Shown in pieces: positions 43,186 through 51,696 of a stretch of 64,000 nucleotides of DNA. Position numbers and translations under genes: made by a program. The DNA comes from Peribacillus sp. FSL E2-0218 (GTDB taxonomy: Bacteria; Bacillota; Bacilli; Bacillales; DSM-1321). Position 1 is the stretch's first letter; each line of letters opens with the position of its first letter. The notes beneath the pieces are model-generated. The model was given only the letters and a program-made list of their open reading frames with translations. It was not told the DNA's origin and searched no databases. The stretch lies in assembly GCF_037992945.1 (NCBI RefSeq), contig NZ_CP150304.1:3909501-3973500 (forward strand). Direction: 5' to 3'.

Positions 43186-44412
43186 TTACTGGGCCGCTTC
43201 TTTTTTATCCGAACTAATGCATTTCAGCACGATCAATACGATGCAAATGCCCATGATTCCAGAGATGATATAACTCATGTTTAGATAGTTCTTCATCACA
43301 AGTGACATGACCGGTGGGCCCGCTGCGACCCCGATGAACCTTGAGGACATATAAAAAGAGGTTATCGTCCCCCTCTGTTCCTTTTCGATATTTTGGGTGA
43401 TGATGGCATCGAGCGTCGGCAGTAAAGCACCAATTGCGATGCCCACCAGACTCGTAACGAGCAGGAGCAGGAATACCTTATCCTTAGTGAATCCGACAAA
43501 GACCAGGCTGATCGACAGCGTTGCCAAACTGATCATGATGATCTTTTTCATGATCGGCAATTCACCTTTGATTTTTTTTCCTGCAATATAGGAAGAAACA
43601 CAAAGAAAAAACAGCGGAATCGCGATGACGAAGCCTTTCTTGACTCCATGCAGATGATGTATTTTCTCCAGGTTTTCCGACAAAAAGAAAAGGACCCCGA
43701 ACAAAACCAACATAACAAATACACCAATCAGGAATACGGTATACAGCCATTTGCCTTCCTTCTTGAAGATTTGTTTCGTATCATGCCAAAATTCCTTTAA
43801 TTTCTTCGGTTCGTCCTTTTCTTTTGGTACCTTAATGAAGAAAAAGACTAAGACGATTGAGATCAAGCTGAAGAAGGAAATCGAGAAAAAGGGTAAAAAC
43901 CATATAAATGCGGCAAAAAGGGAACCTAATATCGGGCTCAGCACTTTTCCAAATGTATTCGATGTTTCGATGATGCCCAAGCACGAACTCGTTTTTTCAT
44001 CATCATCCTTGTATAAGTCCCCGACTAAAGGCAGGATGATTGGCGAGGCTCCAGAAGCACCGATCCCTTGCAGCACTCTCCCAATGATGATCCAAGTATA
44101 TGGATCATCGATCTTCCACGATGCATATCCTGCAACCAAACCGCCAATCAAAGCAAGAACCAGGCTCGGCAGGATGACCATTTTCCGTCCGAAACGATCG
44201 GATAAATAACCTGCGATAGGGATTAAAAAAATGGAAGCTACCGAATAACTTGTAATGACCATGCTTGATTGAAATGAAGATATCCCCACCTTTTTCTCAA
44301 AAATGGGCAATACCGGGATAAGCATTGAATTTCCAAGTGTCATAACTAATGGGATTGACGCCATACTGATCAAGCACCATATGCTGACATTATTTTTCTC
44401 ATGACCTTCCAT
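43186..44412 (-). CDS. MFS transporter, DHA1 multidrug type
   Basis: A 408-residue, 12-helix major-facilitator protein. Helix 1 is SIPLVMTLGNSMLIPVLPIF; the loop-2 motif A is GYLSDRFGRKMVILP near residue 77, and GRVLQGIGASGASPIILPLV is motif B. These fit drug:H+ antiporters (DHA1) such as the bacillibactin/multidrug YmfD-like group. The ATG at 44412 is 7 bases after GAGGAG. Substrate unknown. Confidence 0.87.
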   Translation of the reverse strand: MEGHEKNNVSIWCLISMASIPLVMTLGNSMLIPVLPIFEKKVGISSFQSSMVITSYSVASIFLIPIAGYLSDRFGRKMVILPSLVLALIGGLVAGYASWKIDDPYTWIIIGRVLQGIGASGASPIILPLVGDLYKDDDEKTSSCLGIIETSNTFGKVLSPILGSLFAAFIWFLPFFSISFFSLISIVLVFFFIKVPKEKDEPKKLKEFWHDTKQIFKKEGKWLYTVFLIGVFVMLVLFGVLFFLSENLEKIHHLHGVKKGFVIAIPLFFLCVSSYIAGKKIKGELPIMKKIIMISLATLSISLVFVGFTKDKVFLLLLVTSLVGIAIGALLPTLDAIITQNIEKEQRGTITSFYMSSRFIGVAAGPPVMSLVMKNYLNMSYIISGIMGICIVLIVLKCISSDKKEAAQ

Positions 44413-44657
44413 ACCTACACTCCTCATCCATTATAAACACGACTTTCAGCATACAAAGGCAAAAAAAATTGATGACTCAATCGTCCTTCATTGAATTTTG
44501 ATGTCTTTAATTAATATGTTGTAGGGCGCAAAGATTTATTCAGCGGCTCCCTTGGATAATGAATGGTTCGTTTTCCAAGTCAAAAAAAGTGGTACAAGTC
44601 CATTTTCGTGAATACATTCAATTAAGCAGATGTATTTCATGATGAGGTGATGTTGTA

Positions 44658-45284
44658 TTGGCCATTTTTTTTAGCTATGTATTGCTGGGTCTATCCTTAG
44701 CGGCACCAATCGGCCCCATTAACGCCGGGCAATTGGACAAAGGAATCAAGAAAGGGTTTTGGCACGCCTGGATTTTCGGCTGGGGTGCCATTTTAGCGGA
44801 TGCTGTCTATTTGGTCCTTGTCTATTACGGGGTCAGCCGCTTTCTGGAAAACTCCTTCATGCAAACATTTTTATGGCTTTTTGGCTTTTTTGTCCTGACT
44901 TATACCGGTATTGAAAGCCTTTTTAGTGCAGGTAAAATAGAAGTGAATGCACGGAATGTGAAAGAATCCCACTTTTCTTCTTTTGCATCAGGATTCATCA
45001 TGGCCCTCTCGAACCCTTTATCCATTTTGTTCTGGCTCGGTATTTACGGCTCGATCCTGGCAAACACCACGACTAAATACGACTTTCATCACATACTTCT
45101 ATATAGCTCAGGCATCCTTCTCGGCCTCTTAGCCTGGGATACTACAATGGCCATCATCTCCAGCAGCTTCAGACGTTTTTTATCCAAACCCATCCTTGTT
45201 GGCATATCCGTCATCTCCGGGCTATCCCTAATCGGAATCGGCATATACTTTGCCATTCAGGCCGCAAAAGTACTATTTACATAA
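44658..45284 (+). CDS. LysE-family exporter
   Basis: A 208-residue, six-helix LysE/RhtB-type exporter. The opening YVLLGLSLAAPIGPINAGQL carries the family's conserved PIGP, and ALSNPLSILFWLGIYGSIL near residue 116 the second conserved helix. Starts with TTG after GAGGTGATG. It is followed by a perfect 22-bp stem-loop without a T-run. Substrate unknown. Confidence 0.83.
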   Translation: MAIFFSYVLLGLSLAAPIGPINAGQLDKGIKKGFWHAWIFGWGAILADAVYLVLVYYGVSRFLENSFMQTFLWLFGFFVLTYTGIESLFSAGKIEVNARNVKESHFSSFASGFIMALSNPLSILFWLGIYGSILANTTTKYDFHHILLYSSGILLGLLAWDTTMAIISSSFRRFLSKPILVGISVISGLSLIGIGIYFAIQAAKVLFT

Positions 45285-45292
45285 ACGAAACA

Positions 45293-45346
45293 CCCCCTGT
45301 TGATAGCAAAAGCCCCCGAGCAGAGGCTTTTGCTATCAACAGGGGG
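45293..45346. other. Perfect 22-bp inverted repeat
   Basis: CCCCCTGTTGATAGCAAAAG+CC (45293-45314) pairs without mismatch with the arm at 45325-45346 around a 10-nt loop. No T-run follows in either direction, so an ordinary intrinsic terminator is unlikely. It sits between the converging lysE-type gene and thrS. Confidence 0.7.
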
Positions 45347-45361
45347 GCGCTTTGACGGAAA

Positions 45362-45446
45362 TGGGAACTTTTCTCGAAGGTATGATGCTTTTACTCGCGA
45401 ATTCGTGTTTCTCCTGGAATTTCGCCGTCTATTCGTGATTTACGTG
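45362..45446. repeat. 21-bp-period array, TTTACTCGCGAATTCG type
   Basis: Four degenerate 21-bp units: GGAACTTTTCTCGAAGG, ATGCTTTTACTCGCGAATTC, TGTTTCTCCTGGAATTTCG, GTCTATTCGTGATTTACG. The second unit matches units of the 8.4-kb array. It lies immediately downstream of thrS. Confidence 0.7.
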
Positions 45447-45457
45447 AGAGTTCACTC

Positions 45458-47377
45458 CTAGTTGCTGCGTACTTTTATTTGTTGGAGCAGTTTGTTGATG
45501 AATGCATCTATTGAACTTGATTCATAATTTTTCTCGCCGTATTTCCGGACGTTGACTTGATTTTCCTGCTCTTCTTTATCGCCAAGGACAAGCATATATG
45601 GAATTTTCCCCATCTGGGCTTCCCTGATTTTATATCCCAGCTTTTCGTTGCGTTCGTCTGTTGTCACTCTTATGCCGAGTCTTTTCAGCTGTTTTTGGAG
45701 TTTATGGCAAAATGGAATATGAACATGCGAGACAGGGATGAGTTGAACCTGTACTGGGGCAAGCCATACCGGGAAAGCCCCGGCAAAATGCTCAATCAGG
45801 ATACCAAAAAAACGATCAATCGAGCCATAAATCGCACGATGGATGACGACCGGGCGGACTTTTTCATTTTCTTCATCGATGTAAGTCAAATCGAATTTTT
45901 CCGGCATTTGAAAATCAAGTTGAATGGTTGCACATTGATGGCTCCGTTTTAATGCATCCTTAATATGAAAATCAATTTTCGGCCCGTAAAATGCTCCGTC
46001 GCCTTCATTTAATTGATAAGGTATGCCGATATCGGCAAGCACATTTTTCAAGGCTGCTTCAGAGGCATCCCAAAGGGAGTCATCTCCCAATGAATCCTCT
46101 GGTCGAGTCGAGAGCTCCACGGAATATTCGAATCCAAATGTACGATACACTTCGTCAATCAGTTGAAACACCTGCTTGATCTCCCCCTCGATTTGATCCT
46201 GCCGGACGAATAGGTGAGCATCATCCTGGCAAAATGTCCGGACCCGAAGCATTCCGTTCAATGCTCCACTATATTCATGGCGATGGACTTGACCGAACTC
46301 GGCCATCCTGATGGGTAAGTCCCTGTAGGAATAGCGGTTATTTTTGAAGATAAGCATATGACCCGGGCAATTCATCGGCTTCATCGCGAATTTTGTCTCA
46401 TCGACCTCAGTAAAGTACATATTTTCATGATAGTGATCCCAGTGGCCCGATCTTTCCCATAACCGCTGATTCATCATGAACGGCGTGCGAACCTCGTCAT
46501 AATCAGCATCGCCCTGGAGCTCACGCGAGAACTTCTCCAACTCATTCCTGATGATTTGTCCTTTCGGTAAATAAAACGGCATTCCAGGGGCTTCCTCGGA
46601 AAACATGAATAGTTCGAGCTGCTTCCCTAATTTCCGGTGATCGTGCTTGGCTGCTTCTTCCATAAAATCCAAGTGATCTTGTAAATCTTTTTTCCTTCCG
46701 AAGGCGACCCCATATACCCGTTGAAGAACTTCATTTCGTTTGTCTCCCCGCCAATAGGCACCTGAAACACGTGTCAACTTGAATGCTTTTACCAAAGATG
46801 TCGAGGGAAGATGCGGTCCGCGGCAAAGGTCTATAAACTCCCCTTGTTGATAAATCGTTAGTTTTTCACCGTTCGGGATGTTCCTCGCAATATCCAGCTT
46901 GAATGACTCTCCTTGACTTTCGAATAGCTTCACCGCTTCTTCATAAGAAACCTCCCCCCTTTTTATTTCCAGATTTTCGTTTATGATTTTTTCCATCTCT
47001 TTTTCAATGGCTTGCAGACTCTCTGCGCTCAAAGGATGATCGAGCTTAAAATCATAGTAAAACCCATCCTCGATGACCTTACCCAAGCCCAGTTTCGCCG
47101 TGCCATGAAGTCTCTTCACCGCTTGGGCCAAAATATGTGCCGAAGTGTGCCGCAACACGTGCAGTCCTTCCTCCGAATCAAGTGTTAAAATCGAGAGTTC
47201 AGCATCTTCATTCAATTGGAAATGTAGATCGACCAGTTGCTTATCGAGCTTTCCTGCAACTGCCTTTTTCCTTAAGCTTGAGCTGATGGAGCCTGCCACG
47301 CTTCCCACTGTCGCACCCATCGGATATTCCTTCTGCTTCCCATCCGGGAATCGGATTTTGATCATTTTTTCATCCAT
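45458..47377 (-). CDS. thrS: Threonyl-tRNA synthetase (ThrZ-like)
   Basis: A class II synthetase of 639 residues, the length of B. subtilis ThrZ/ThrS. Domains in order: TGS (residues 1-63, MIKIRFPDGKQKEYPMG), editing domain with HTSAHILAQAVKRLHG near residue 77 and later CRGPHLPST, catalytic core with MNCPGHMLIFKN near 336 and RVRTFCQDDAHLFV, and an anticodon-binding domain from about residue 540. Two tandem T-box leaders with a threonine specifier precede it, like thrZ, which has three in B. subtilis; this suggests the starvation-inducible paralogue. Another thrS may exist elsewhere. Confidence 0.95.
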   Translation of the reverse strand: MDEKMIKIRFPDGKQKEYPMGATVGSVAGSISSSLRKKAVAGKLDKQLVDLHFQLNEDAELSILTLDSEEGLHVLRHTSAHILAQAVKRLHGTAKLGLGKVIEDGFYYDFKLDHPLSAESLQAIEKEMEKIINENLEIKRGEVSYEEAVKLFESQGESFKLDIARNIPNGEKLTIYQQGEFIDLCRGPHLPSTSLVKAFKLTRVSGAYWRGDKRNEVLQRVYGVAFGRKKDLQDHLDFMEEAAKHDHRKLGKQLELFMFSEEAPGMPFYLPKGQIIRNELEKFSRELQGDADYDEVRTPFMMNQRLWERSGHWDHYHENMYFTEVDETKFAMKPMNCPGHMLIFKNNRYSYRDLPIRMAEFGQVHRHEYSGALNGMLRVRTFCQDDAHLFVRQDQIEGEIKQVFQLIDEVYRTFGFEYSVELSTRPEDSLGDDSLWDASEAALKNVLADIGIPYQLNEGDGAFYGPKIDFHIKDALKRSHQCATIQLDFQMPEKFDLTYIDEENEKVRPVVIHRAIYGSIDRFFGILIEHFAGAFPVWLAPVQVQLIPVSHVHIPFCHKLQKQLKRLGIRVTTDERNEKLGYKIREAQMGKIPYMLVLGDKEEQENQVNVRKYGEKNYESSSIDAFINKLLQQIKVRSN

Positions 47378-47401
47378 TACATGAACACCCCTTTAGAATA
47401 A

Positions 47402-47645
47402 TAAAAAAAACGCACTCATCCCTAAGCAAGGGACGAGTGCGTTTACTCGTGGTTCCACCCAATTTCCCATAAGCAAGAAAACACTTATGGCTCTGGAGCT
47501 TGTAACGCAGCTTAGACGATATCAGCTACTAAAAGTTCACTGATATAGCTCAAAGGCGGTAAATCATTTTCCTAAGCCAGGAAGTTCGCAGCTGCCCTTC
47601 CCTCTCTGAAAACCGTAAAAATGATTATTGTCCTTTTCATCGCAA
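47402..47645 (-). promoter_or_regulatory. T-box riboswitch 1 (proximal), threonine-specific
   Basis: Antiterminator T-box GGGTGGAACCACG (47448-47460), preceded by stem I. AAGG/CCTT and AATCATTTT/AAAATGATT flank an internal loop holding TACCG, so the specifier is ACC (Thr). AGAGAGGG and GCTGCGAA give the distal stem-I features. A terminator (AAACGCACTCGTCCC/GGGATGAGTGCGTTT, 47404-47443) with a T8 run lies just before thrS. Confidence 0.92.
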
Positions 47646-47659
47646 TGGTTTTATAAACA

Positions 47660-47925
47660 AAAAAACGCACTCATCCCTAAGCAAGGGACGAGTGCGTTAC
47701 CCGTGATTCCACCCAATTTCCCATAAGTATCATCACTTATGGCTCTGGAGCTTGTAACGTAGCTTAGACGATATCGGTTACTCTCGTTCACCAATAAAAG
47801 CTCAAAGGCGGTAAATCATTTTCCTAAGCCAGGAAGTTCGCAGCTATCCTTCCCTCTCTTAAGACCGTAAAAATGATTGTTGTCCTCATCATGGCTTATG
47901 CTATTGCAAATCGATTTTTATATTG
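47660..47925 (-). promoter_or_regulatory. T-box riboswitch 2 (distal), threonine-specific
   Basis: A near-copy of the proximal leader: T-box GGGTGGAATCACG (47702-47714), the same stem-I halves with ACC in the specifier loop, and a terminator arm pair identical to the proximal one at 47660-47698. Two complete T-boxes in series should sharpen the response to threonine starvation. The main difference from copy 1 is the stretch following stem I. Confidence 0.92.
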
Positions 47926-47931
47926 TTATAC

Positions 47932-47960
47932 ATATTACAACCAATCTCTGAAAGTTACAA
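47932..47960 (-). promoter_or_regulatory. Promoter of the tandem T-box thrS transcript
   Basis: On the minus strand TTGTAA (47955-47960) and TAATAT (47932-47937), 17 bp apart, lie immediately upstream of the distal T-box. Confidence 0.6.
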
Positions 47961-48054
47961 CATTTTATTCCAAAAAATAATACTTTTACCAAATGAATAA
48001 TCCCTATCCTAGCACTCTACCAATTGGTATAATTAGTAAAAAAAGGAGGGTCCC

Positions 48055-48330
48055 ATGAAAAATTTAAGCAGCTGGTCGATCGGATTCGCCGTGATGGGTG
48101 CCGCAGCATTTGGCTTTTCTTTTGTCAGCAATAAAGCCTTCGATTTTTTAATGGTCTTCGGATTCGGGGCATTATTACTCGGCATGCTATTAAGTTTCGC
48201 GGCCATATTCAAAAAGGAAAAAGGAAAGACGAAATTTTTGGCTGTCGCCGCGTTCTTTCTTTTAAGCTTCATCCTGGTTTGGAATGAACCCTTTCAAATC
48301 ATCAGGCTGTTAACATGGATGAGGAATTAA
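48055..48330 (+). CDS. Small membrane protein, unknown function
   Basis: A 91-residue protein with three hydrophobic helices (IGFAVMGAAAFGFSFVS, FDFLMVFGFGALLLGMLLSFAAIF, FLAVAAFFLLSFILVW). Start ATG after AAAAGGAGGG. It lies 31 bp upstream of the S51-like gene and is probably cotranscribed. Family not recognised. Confidence 0.72.
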   Translation: MKNLSSWSIGFAVMGAAAFGFSFVSNKAFDFLMVFGFGALLLGMLLSFAAIFKKEKGKTKFLAVAAFFLLSFILVWNEPFQIIRLLTWMRN

Positions 48331-48361
48331 TTTGCTCTAACGACTGGGAGGCGATCCATAG

Positions 48362-48988
48362 ATGGACATTTGTTTCATTGGCGGCGGCAATCACGCGAAT
48401 TCCGAATTAGCTGAAGTGTACCTGGAACTTTCAAACATGATGAAGCCCCATGCCAAAATTTTAATAATCCCGTTTGCAACCGATGTTTCCCGGTACGAAG
48501 GCTGGCTGGCAACCGTCAAGAAAGCCTTTTCCATCATGGAACATGCTAGTGTTGACTTATTGAGAGAAAACCTTTCGGAGCAAGAGATGCAACAAGCCCT
48601 AAACGAATATGATGCTCTTTATTTTATTGGCGGCAGGCCAGAACGATTGATCACTGTCATGGAAAATAAAGGCCTTACACCGATCTTGAAAAACTTTAAT
48701 GGCTTATTGATTGGATATAGTGCGGGTTCGTTAGCCTTCTGCACGGATTGCATAATGACGAAAGATACAGACTATCCAGAAACGATAATGATCAAAGGCT
48801 TGGCATTAGTTGAGTTCAGCGTTGAAGTCCATTACGAAGCTAAGATAGATGGAGAATTGCTTCCCCTTTCAACTGAACGAAAAATATATGCCATTCCAGA
48901 TGGAAGTGCCCTTTTCACAAAGAACGGCGAACTCTATAAAGTGGTGAATGATATATACTTCTTTCAAAATGGTACACGCTTTCCCTGA
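48362..48988 (+). CDS. Peptidase S51 / class I glutamine-amidotransferase-like protein
   Basis: A 208-residue alpha/beta protein of the peptidase E/cyanophycinase clan. It opens MDICFIGGGNHANSELAEVY, carries ALYFIGGRPERL near residue 83, and the nucleophile elbow LLIGYSAGSLAF (Ser near residue 121). The histidine in EFSVEVHYEAK and the acidic residues are present, so it could be active as an Asp-dipeptidase-like enzyme. Second gene after a small membrane protein. Confidence 0.8.
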   Translation: MDICFIGGGNHANSELAEVYLELSNMMKPHAKILIIPFATDVSRYEGWLATVKKAFSIMEHASVDLLRENLSEQEMQQALNEYDALYFIGGRPERLITVMENKGLTPILKNFNGLLIGYSAGSLAFCTDCIMTKDTDYPETIMIKGLALVEFSVEVHYEAKIDGELLPLSTERKIYAIPDGSALFTKNGELYKVVNDIYFFQNGTRFP

Positions 48989-49026
48989 GTGAAGGAGTTG
49001 CTTGGAAACATTCTTGAGAAAGTTAT

Positions 49027-49635
49027 TCAGCTTGGATGGTCTTCGGTGTGACCAACCGATCCCGTTGCATTCTTCACACGGAGCATTAAGGTAAGTCCAG
49101 TGGACCACAAGATCAGGGCGCAGCCAAAGCCGAGCAGTGATAATTTTGCAGTAATTTCATGACCTCCAAGCATGAAGGCGCTTGGAGCGGCCAGTAACGT
49201 GATAAGTGCCAACGAGCAAAGCAGCGTTCCGGTCAAATAGTAGAGCTTGATTTGAAAAAGCGATGCCAGGGGTAAGAAATGCAGGCCCACGATAATAGCG
49301 ATGACGCCAGGTATAAGATCGGTTTGATGGGTCGCGTTACAGATGGCTATGGCTGCCCCGATCAGCAAACCTTCGGCGATGAAGACGATATTGAACCAGA
49401 ATCGGATTCGCTTCAGCTTCCCTGTAATTTGATGCGGCATTTCTTGTGCCGCATGTAACAGTGAAATGCCTCCGATAAGCAGGAGGAATCCAACCAGTAT
49501 GGCGGCGAGTTCCACGTACGGAAAGCCCCATTCTTGCAATCCCATTACACCGATACCTGCCCACAGCGTACCGAAGAACGCCATGAAAATGACTCCAATT
49601 CCTGTACCGCGATATGCTTCTTTCGTTTGCATCAT
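49027..49635 (-). CDS. Integral membrane protein, unknown function
   Basis: A 202-residue protein with about six hydrophobic helices (GVIFMAFFGTLWAGIGVMGL, LAAILVGFLLLIGGISLL, and four more) and a short polar tail GSVGHTEDHPS. The ATG at 49635 follows GAAAGGAAACGGG. I cannot place the family with confidence. It converges on the S51-like gene. Confidence 0.7.
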   Translation of the reverse strand: MMQTKEAYRGTGIGVIFMAFFGTLWAGIGVMGLQEWGFPYVELAAILVGFLLLIGGISLLHAAQEMPHQITGKLKRIRFWFNIVFIAEGLLIGAAIAICNATHQTDLIPGVIAIIVGLHFLPLASLFQIKLYYLTGTLLCSLALITLLAAPSAFMLGGHEITAKLSLLGFGCALILWSTGLTLMLRVKNATGSVGHTEDHPS

Positions 49636-49741
49636 CCCGTTTCCTTTCATCTTCAGTAATATCATACATAAACCATCATACTGCAGAAATTAGCCGATTA
49701 TTCATGATCCATTTACCTAAAAAGCGAAAGGTTGATATGAT

Positions 49742-49781
49742 TGCGGGAGAAGGGATGGCTATCATCCGCTTCTCCCGCGAT
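49742..49781. terminator. Stem-loop downstream of yokU
   Basis: GCGGGAGAAG pairs with CTTCTCCCGC immediately beyond the yokU stop. The downstream T content is modest, so termination is likely but imperfect. Confidence 0.55.
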
Positions 49782-49782
49782 T

Positions 49783-50049
49783 TCATTTCCAATTGAATAG
49801 TTGCTTGACTGGCGCCGCAAGAAGCTGATCATAGGCGAACTCGTCAGGATATTGACTCAGATCATGTATGGATAAGGCCTCATCCACCTTCTGATTCCTA
49901 TGATCGGACACATATATCCCACATTCCGGGCAGTTTATGGCAGGAACCTGCAGGAGCTTTATCGATCGCTTCCCATCGGGCATGATCCAGAAACAGTCCT
50001 TCTTTTCACTTTCTTCAACGTTAGGGGCATTGCACCACAAGCAGTCCAT
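49783..50049 (-). CDS. yokU: YokU-family zinc-finger-like protein
   Basis: An 88-residue protein with two CxxC pairs (DCLWCNAP at the N-terminus and NCPECGIYVSD near residue 38) that probably bind one zinc. It matches the YokU family found next to lysine aminomutase genes. The ATG at 50049, two bases after the kamA stop and 7 bases after GGAGG, is preferred over an ATG overlapping that stop. Cotranscribed with kamA. Role unknown, possibly accessory to KamA. Confidence 0.8.
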   Translation of the reverse strand: MDCLWCNAPNVEESEKKDCFWIMPDGKRSIKLLQVPAINCPECGIYVSDHRNQKVDEALSIHDLSQYPDEFAYDQLLAAPVKQLFNWK

Positions 50050-50051
50050 CT

Positions 50052-51503
50052 TCATCCCTCCTTGCCTTCCGGCTCCACTGGTTCACTTTGGGCCAGGGCA
50101 TTCTTTTTTTCTTGCGCTTTCCTCAATTTCTCCTTCATTTCATCCCGTTTATCGCGACGGTCCTTCAATGAGGCATGTTCTGCCGCATTTTCATAGGCCT
50201 TTCTCTTATCAAGACGGCGCAAGCCCTCTGGCACCAAATTGAATTTTTCGTCCGTCATGAGCGCGGATATCCCCACGGCTGCTTTTCGGTCTTCGGTGCC
50301 ATACACTTCATCAAAGTACGCGTCGGCACTGCCGGAAACATAATTCTTCGGCTCCGGATAGCTCGTGATGACACCTTCGAAGTTCCGCAATACGACCTTA
50401 TCCGGGCTTTGGGATAGCAGGTAATTCGGAGTCAGGGCTATCTTTCCTCCGCCGCCAGGCGCATCCACCACAAAGGTCGGCACCGCATATCCCGATGTAT
50501 GGCCACGCAGCGCCTCAATGATTTCCAATCCTTTTGAAACCGGGGCCCGGAAATGGCCAATCCCTTCGGATAGATCGCATTGATAAATGTAGTAAGGCCT
50601 TACCCTGGCCATGACACAGTCATGCATCAGCTTTTTCATGATATGGACACTATCGTTGATGCCAGCGAGGATGACCGCCTGATTACCGAGCGGGACGCCT
50701 GCCATGGAGAGCATATCGCAAGCCTTTTTCGCTTCATCGGTCAGTTCAAGCGAATGATTGAAATGGGTGTTTAACCAAATCGGATGGTACTTCTTCAGAA
50801 TATTGCATAAATTTTCCGTAATCCGCTGCGGAAAAACGACCGGGGCCCGTGTACCGATCCGAATGATCTCCACATGCGGGATGGCGCGTAAGTTGCTCAA
50901 TACATATTCGAGGATCTTATCATTGATCAGCAATCCGTCCCCTCCGGAAATCAGCACGTCCCTCACTTCCGGTGTATTTCTTATATAGTCGATCGCTCCA
51001 TCCAATTGCTTCTTTGGAACGCCCATTCCCACCTGGCCTGAAAAACGGCGGCGCGTGCAATATCGGCAGTACATCGAGCACTGGTTCGTAACGAGGAACA
51101 GCACCCTGTCCGGATACCGATGCGTCAAGCCTGGAACTGGTGAATCCTCATCCTCATGGAGCGGATCCTCTAAATCATATCTCGTCTTGTTCATTTCTGC
51201 CGAGAGCGGTACCGACTGTAAACGAATTGGACAGCGAGGATCATCAGGATTCATCAAAGAAGCATAATAAGGCGTTATATTCAAAGGAATCGTTTGCGTC
51301 GAGATCCGGACTCCTTCCTCTTCCTCCGGAGTCAGATTGACGACCTTTTTCAAATCATCCAAGGTTTTGATCGTATTGGTCAATTGCCAGATCCAATCGT
51401 TCCACTGCTCCTCCTTGACGTCCTTCCAAAGCTCGATATCATGATAATGCCTGCGCCCGCCAAGGTACTCTTTATGTTTTATTTCCATTCCCATCATGTT
51501 CAT
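50052..51503 (-). CDS. kamA: L-lysine 2,3-aminomutase
   Basis: A 483-residue radical-SAM, PLP enzyme converting L-lysine to beta-lysine. The [4Fe-4S] motif is CSMYCRYCTRRRFSG (CxxxCxxC near residue 137), followed by the DVLISGGDGLL SAM-binding region. The C-terminal part carries the PLP site region (VDAPGGGGKIAL near residue 345) and an acidic-basic coiled tail (RRDKRDEMKEKLRKAQEKK). A sigma-54 promoter sits upstream and the activator gene kamR follows that. The product may feed the beta-lysine osmolyte route (ablB partner not in window) or lysine catabolism. Confidence 0.95.
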   Translation of the reverse strand: MNMMGMEIKHKEYLGGRRHYHDIELWKDVKEEQWNDWIWQLTNTIKTLDDLKKVVNLTPEEEEGVRISTQTIPLNITPYYASLMNPDDPRCPIRLQSVPLSAEMNKTRYDLEDPLHEDEDSPVPGLTHRYPDRVLFLVTNQCSMYCRYCTRRRFSGQVGMGVPKKQLDGAIDYIRNTPEVRDVLISGGDGLLINDKILEYVLSNLRAIPHVEIIRIGTRAPVVFPQRITENLCNILKKYHPIWLNTHFNHSLELTDEAKKACDMLSMAGVPLGNQAVILAGINDSVHIMKKLMHDCVMARVRPYYIYQCDLSEGIGHFRAPVSKGLEIIEALRGHTSGYAVPTFVVDAPGGGGKIALTPNYLLSQSPDKVVLRNFEGVITSYPEPKNYVSGSADAYFDEVYGTEDRKAAVGISALMTDEKFNLVPEGLRRLDKRKAYENAAEHASLKDRRDKRDEMKEKLRKAQEKKNALAQSEPVEPEGKEG

Positions 51504-51549
51504 GTTAAAAATCCCCTCCCCTTATTCTAAGAACTTATCGATATACTCT

Positions 51550-51566
51550 CGCAAGAATGATGCCAA
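51550..51566 (-). promoter_or_regulatory. Sigma-54 promoter of kamA-yokU
   Basis: On the minus strand TTGGCAT-CATTC-TTGCG fits the -24/-12 consensus TGGCAC-N5-TTGC with exact spacing, about 47 bp before the kamA start. Upstream, GCAAAATTCTTT and GCCAAATTCTTT (about 51620-51663) form a direct repeat that could be the activator site. Confidence 0.82.
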
Positions 51567-51696
51567 CTCTTTTGAGAAGGAAAACATCAGAATAAGAGGG
51601 GAATGCGGGCGGGCGGGCCGCAAAATTCTTTTCTAAACGCCCAATATTTTGCAGCCAAATTCTTTGCATCTCATACAAAATACTTTACCTTCATTT

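Noticed and set aside
49937..50242. 101-codon plus-strand frame opposite yokU and kamA
   Set aside because: It is a shadow of two well-supported genes on the other strand.
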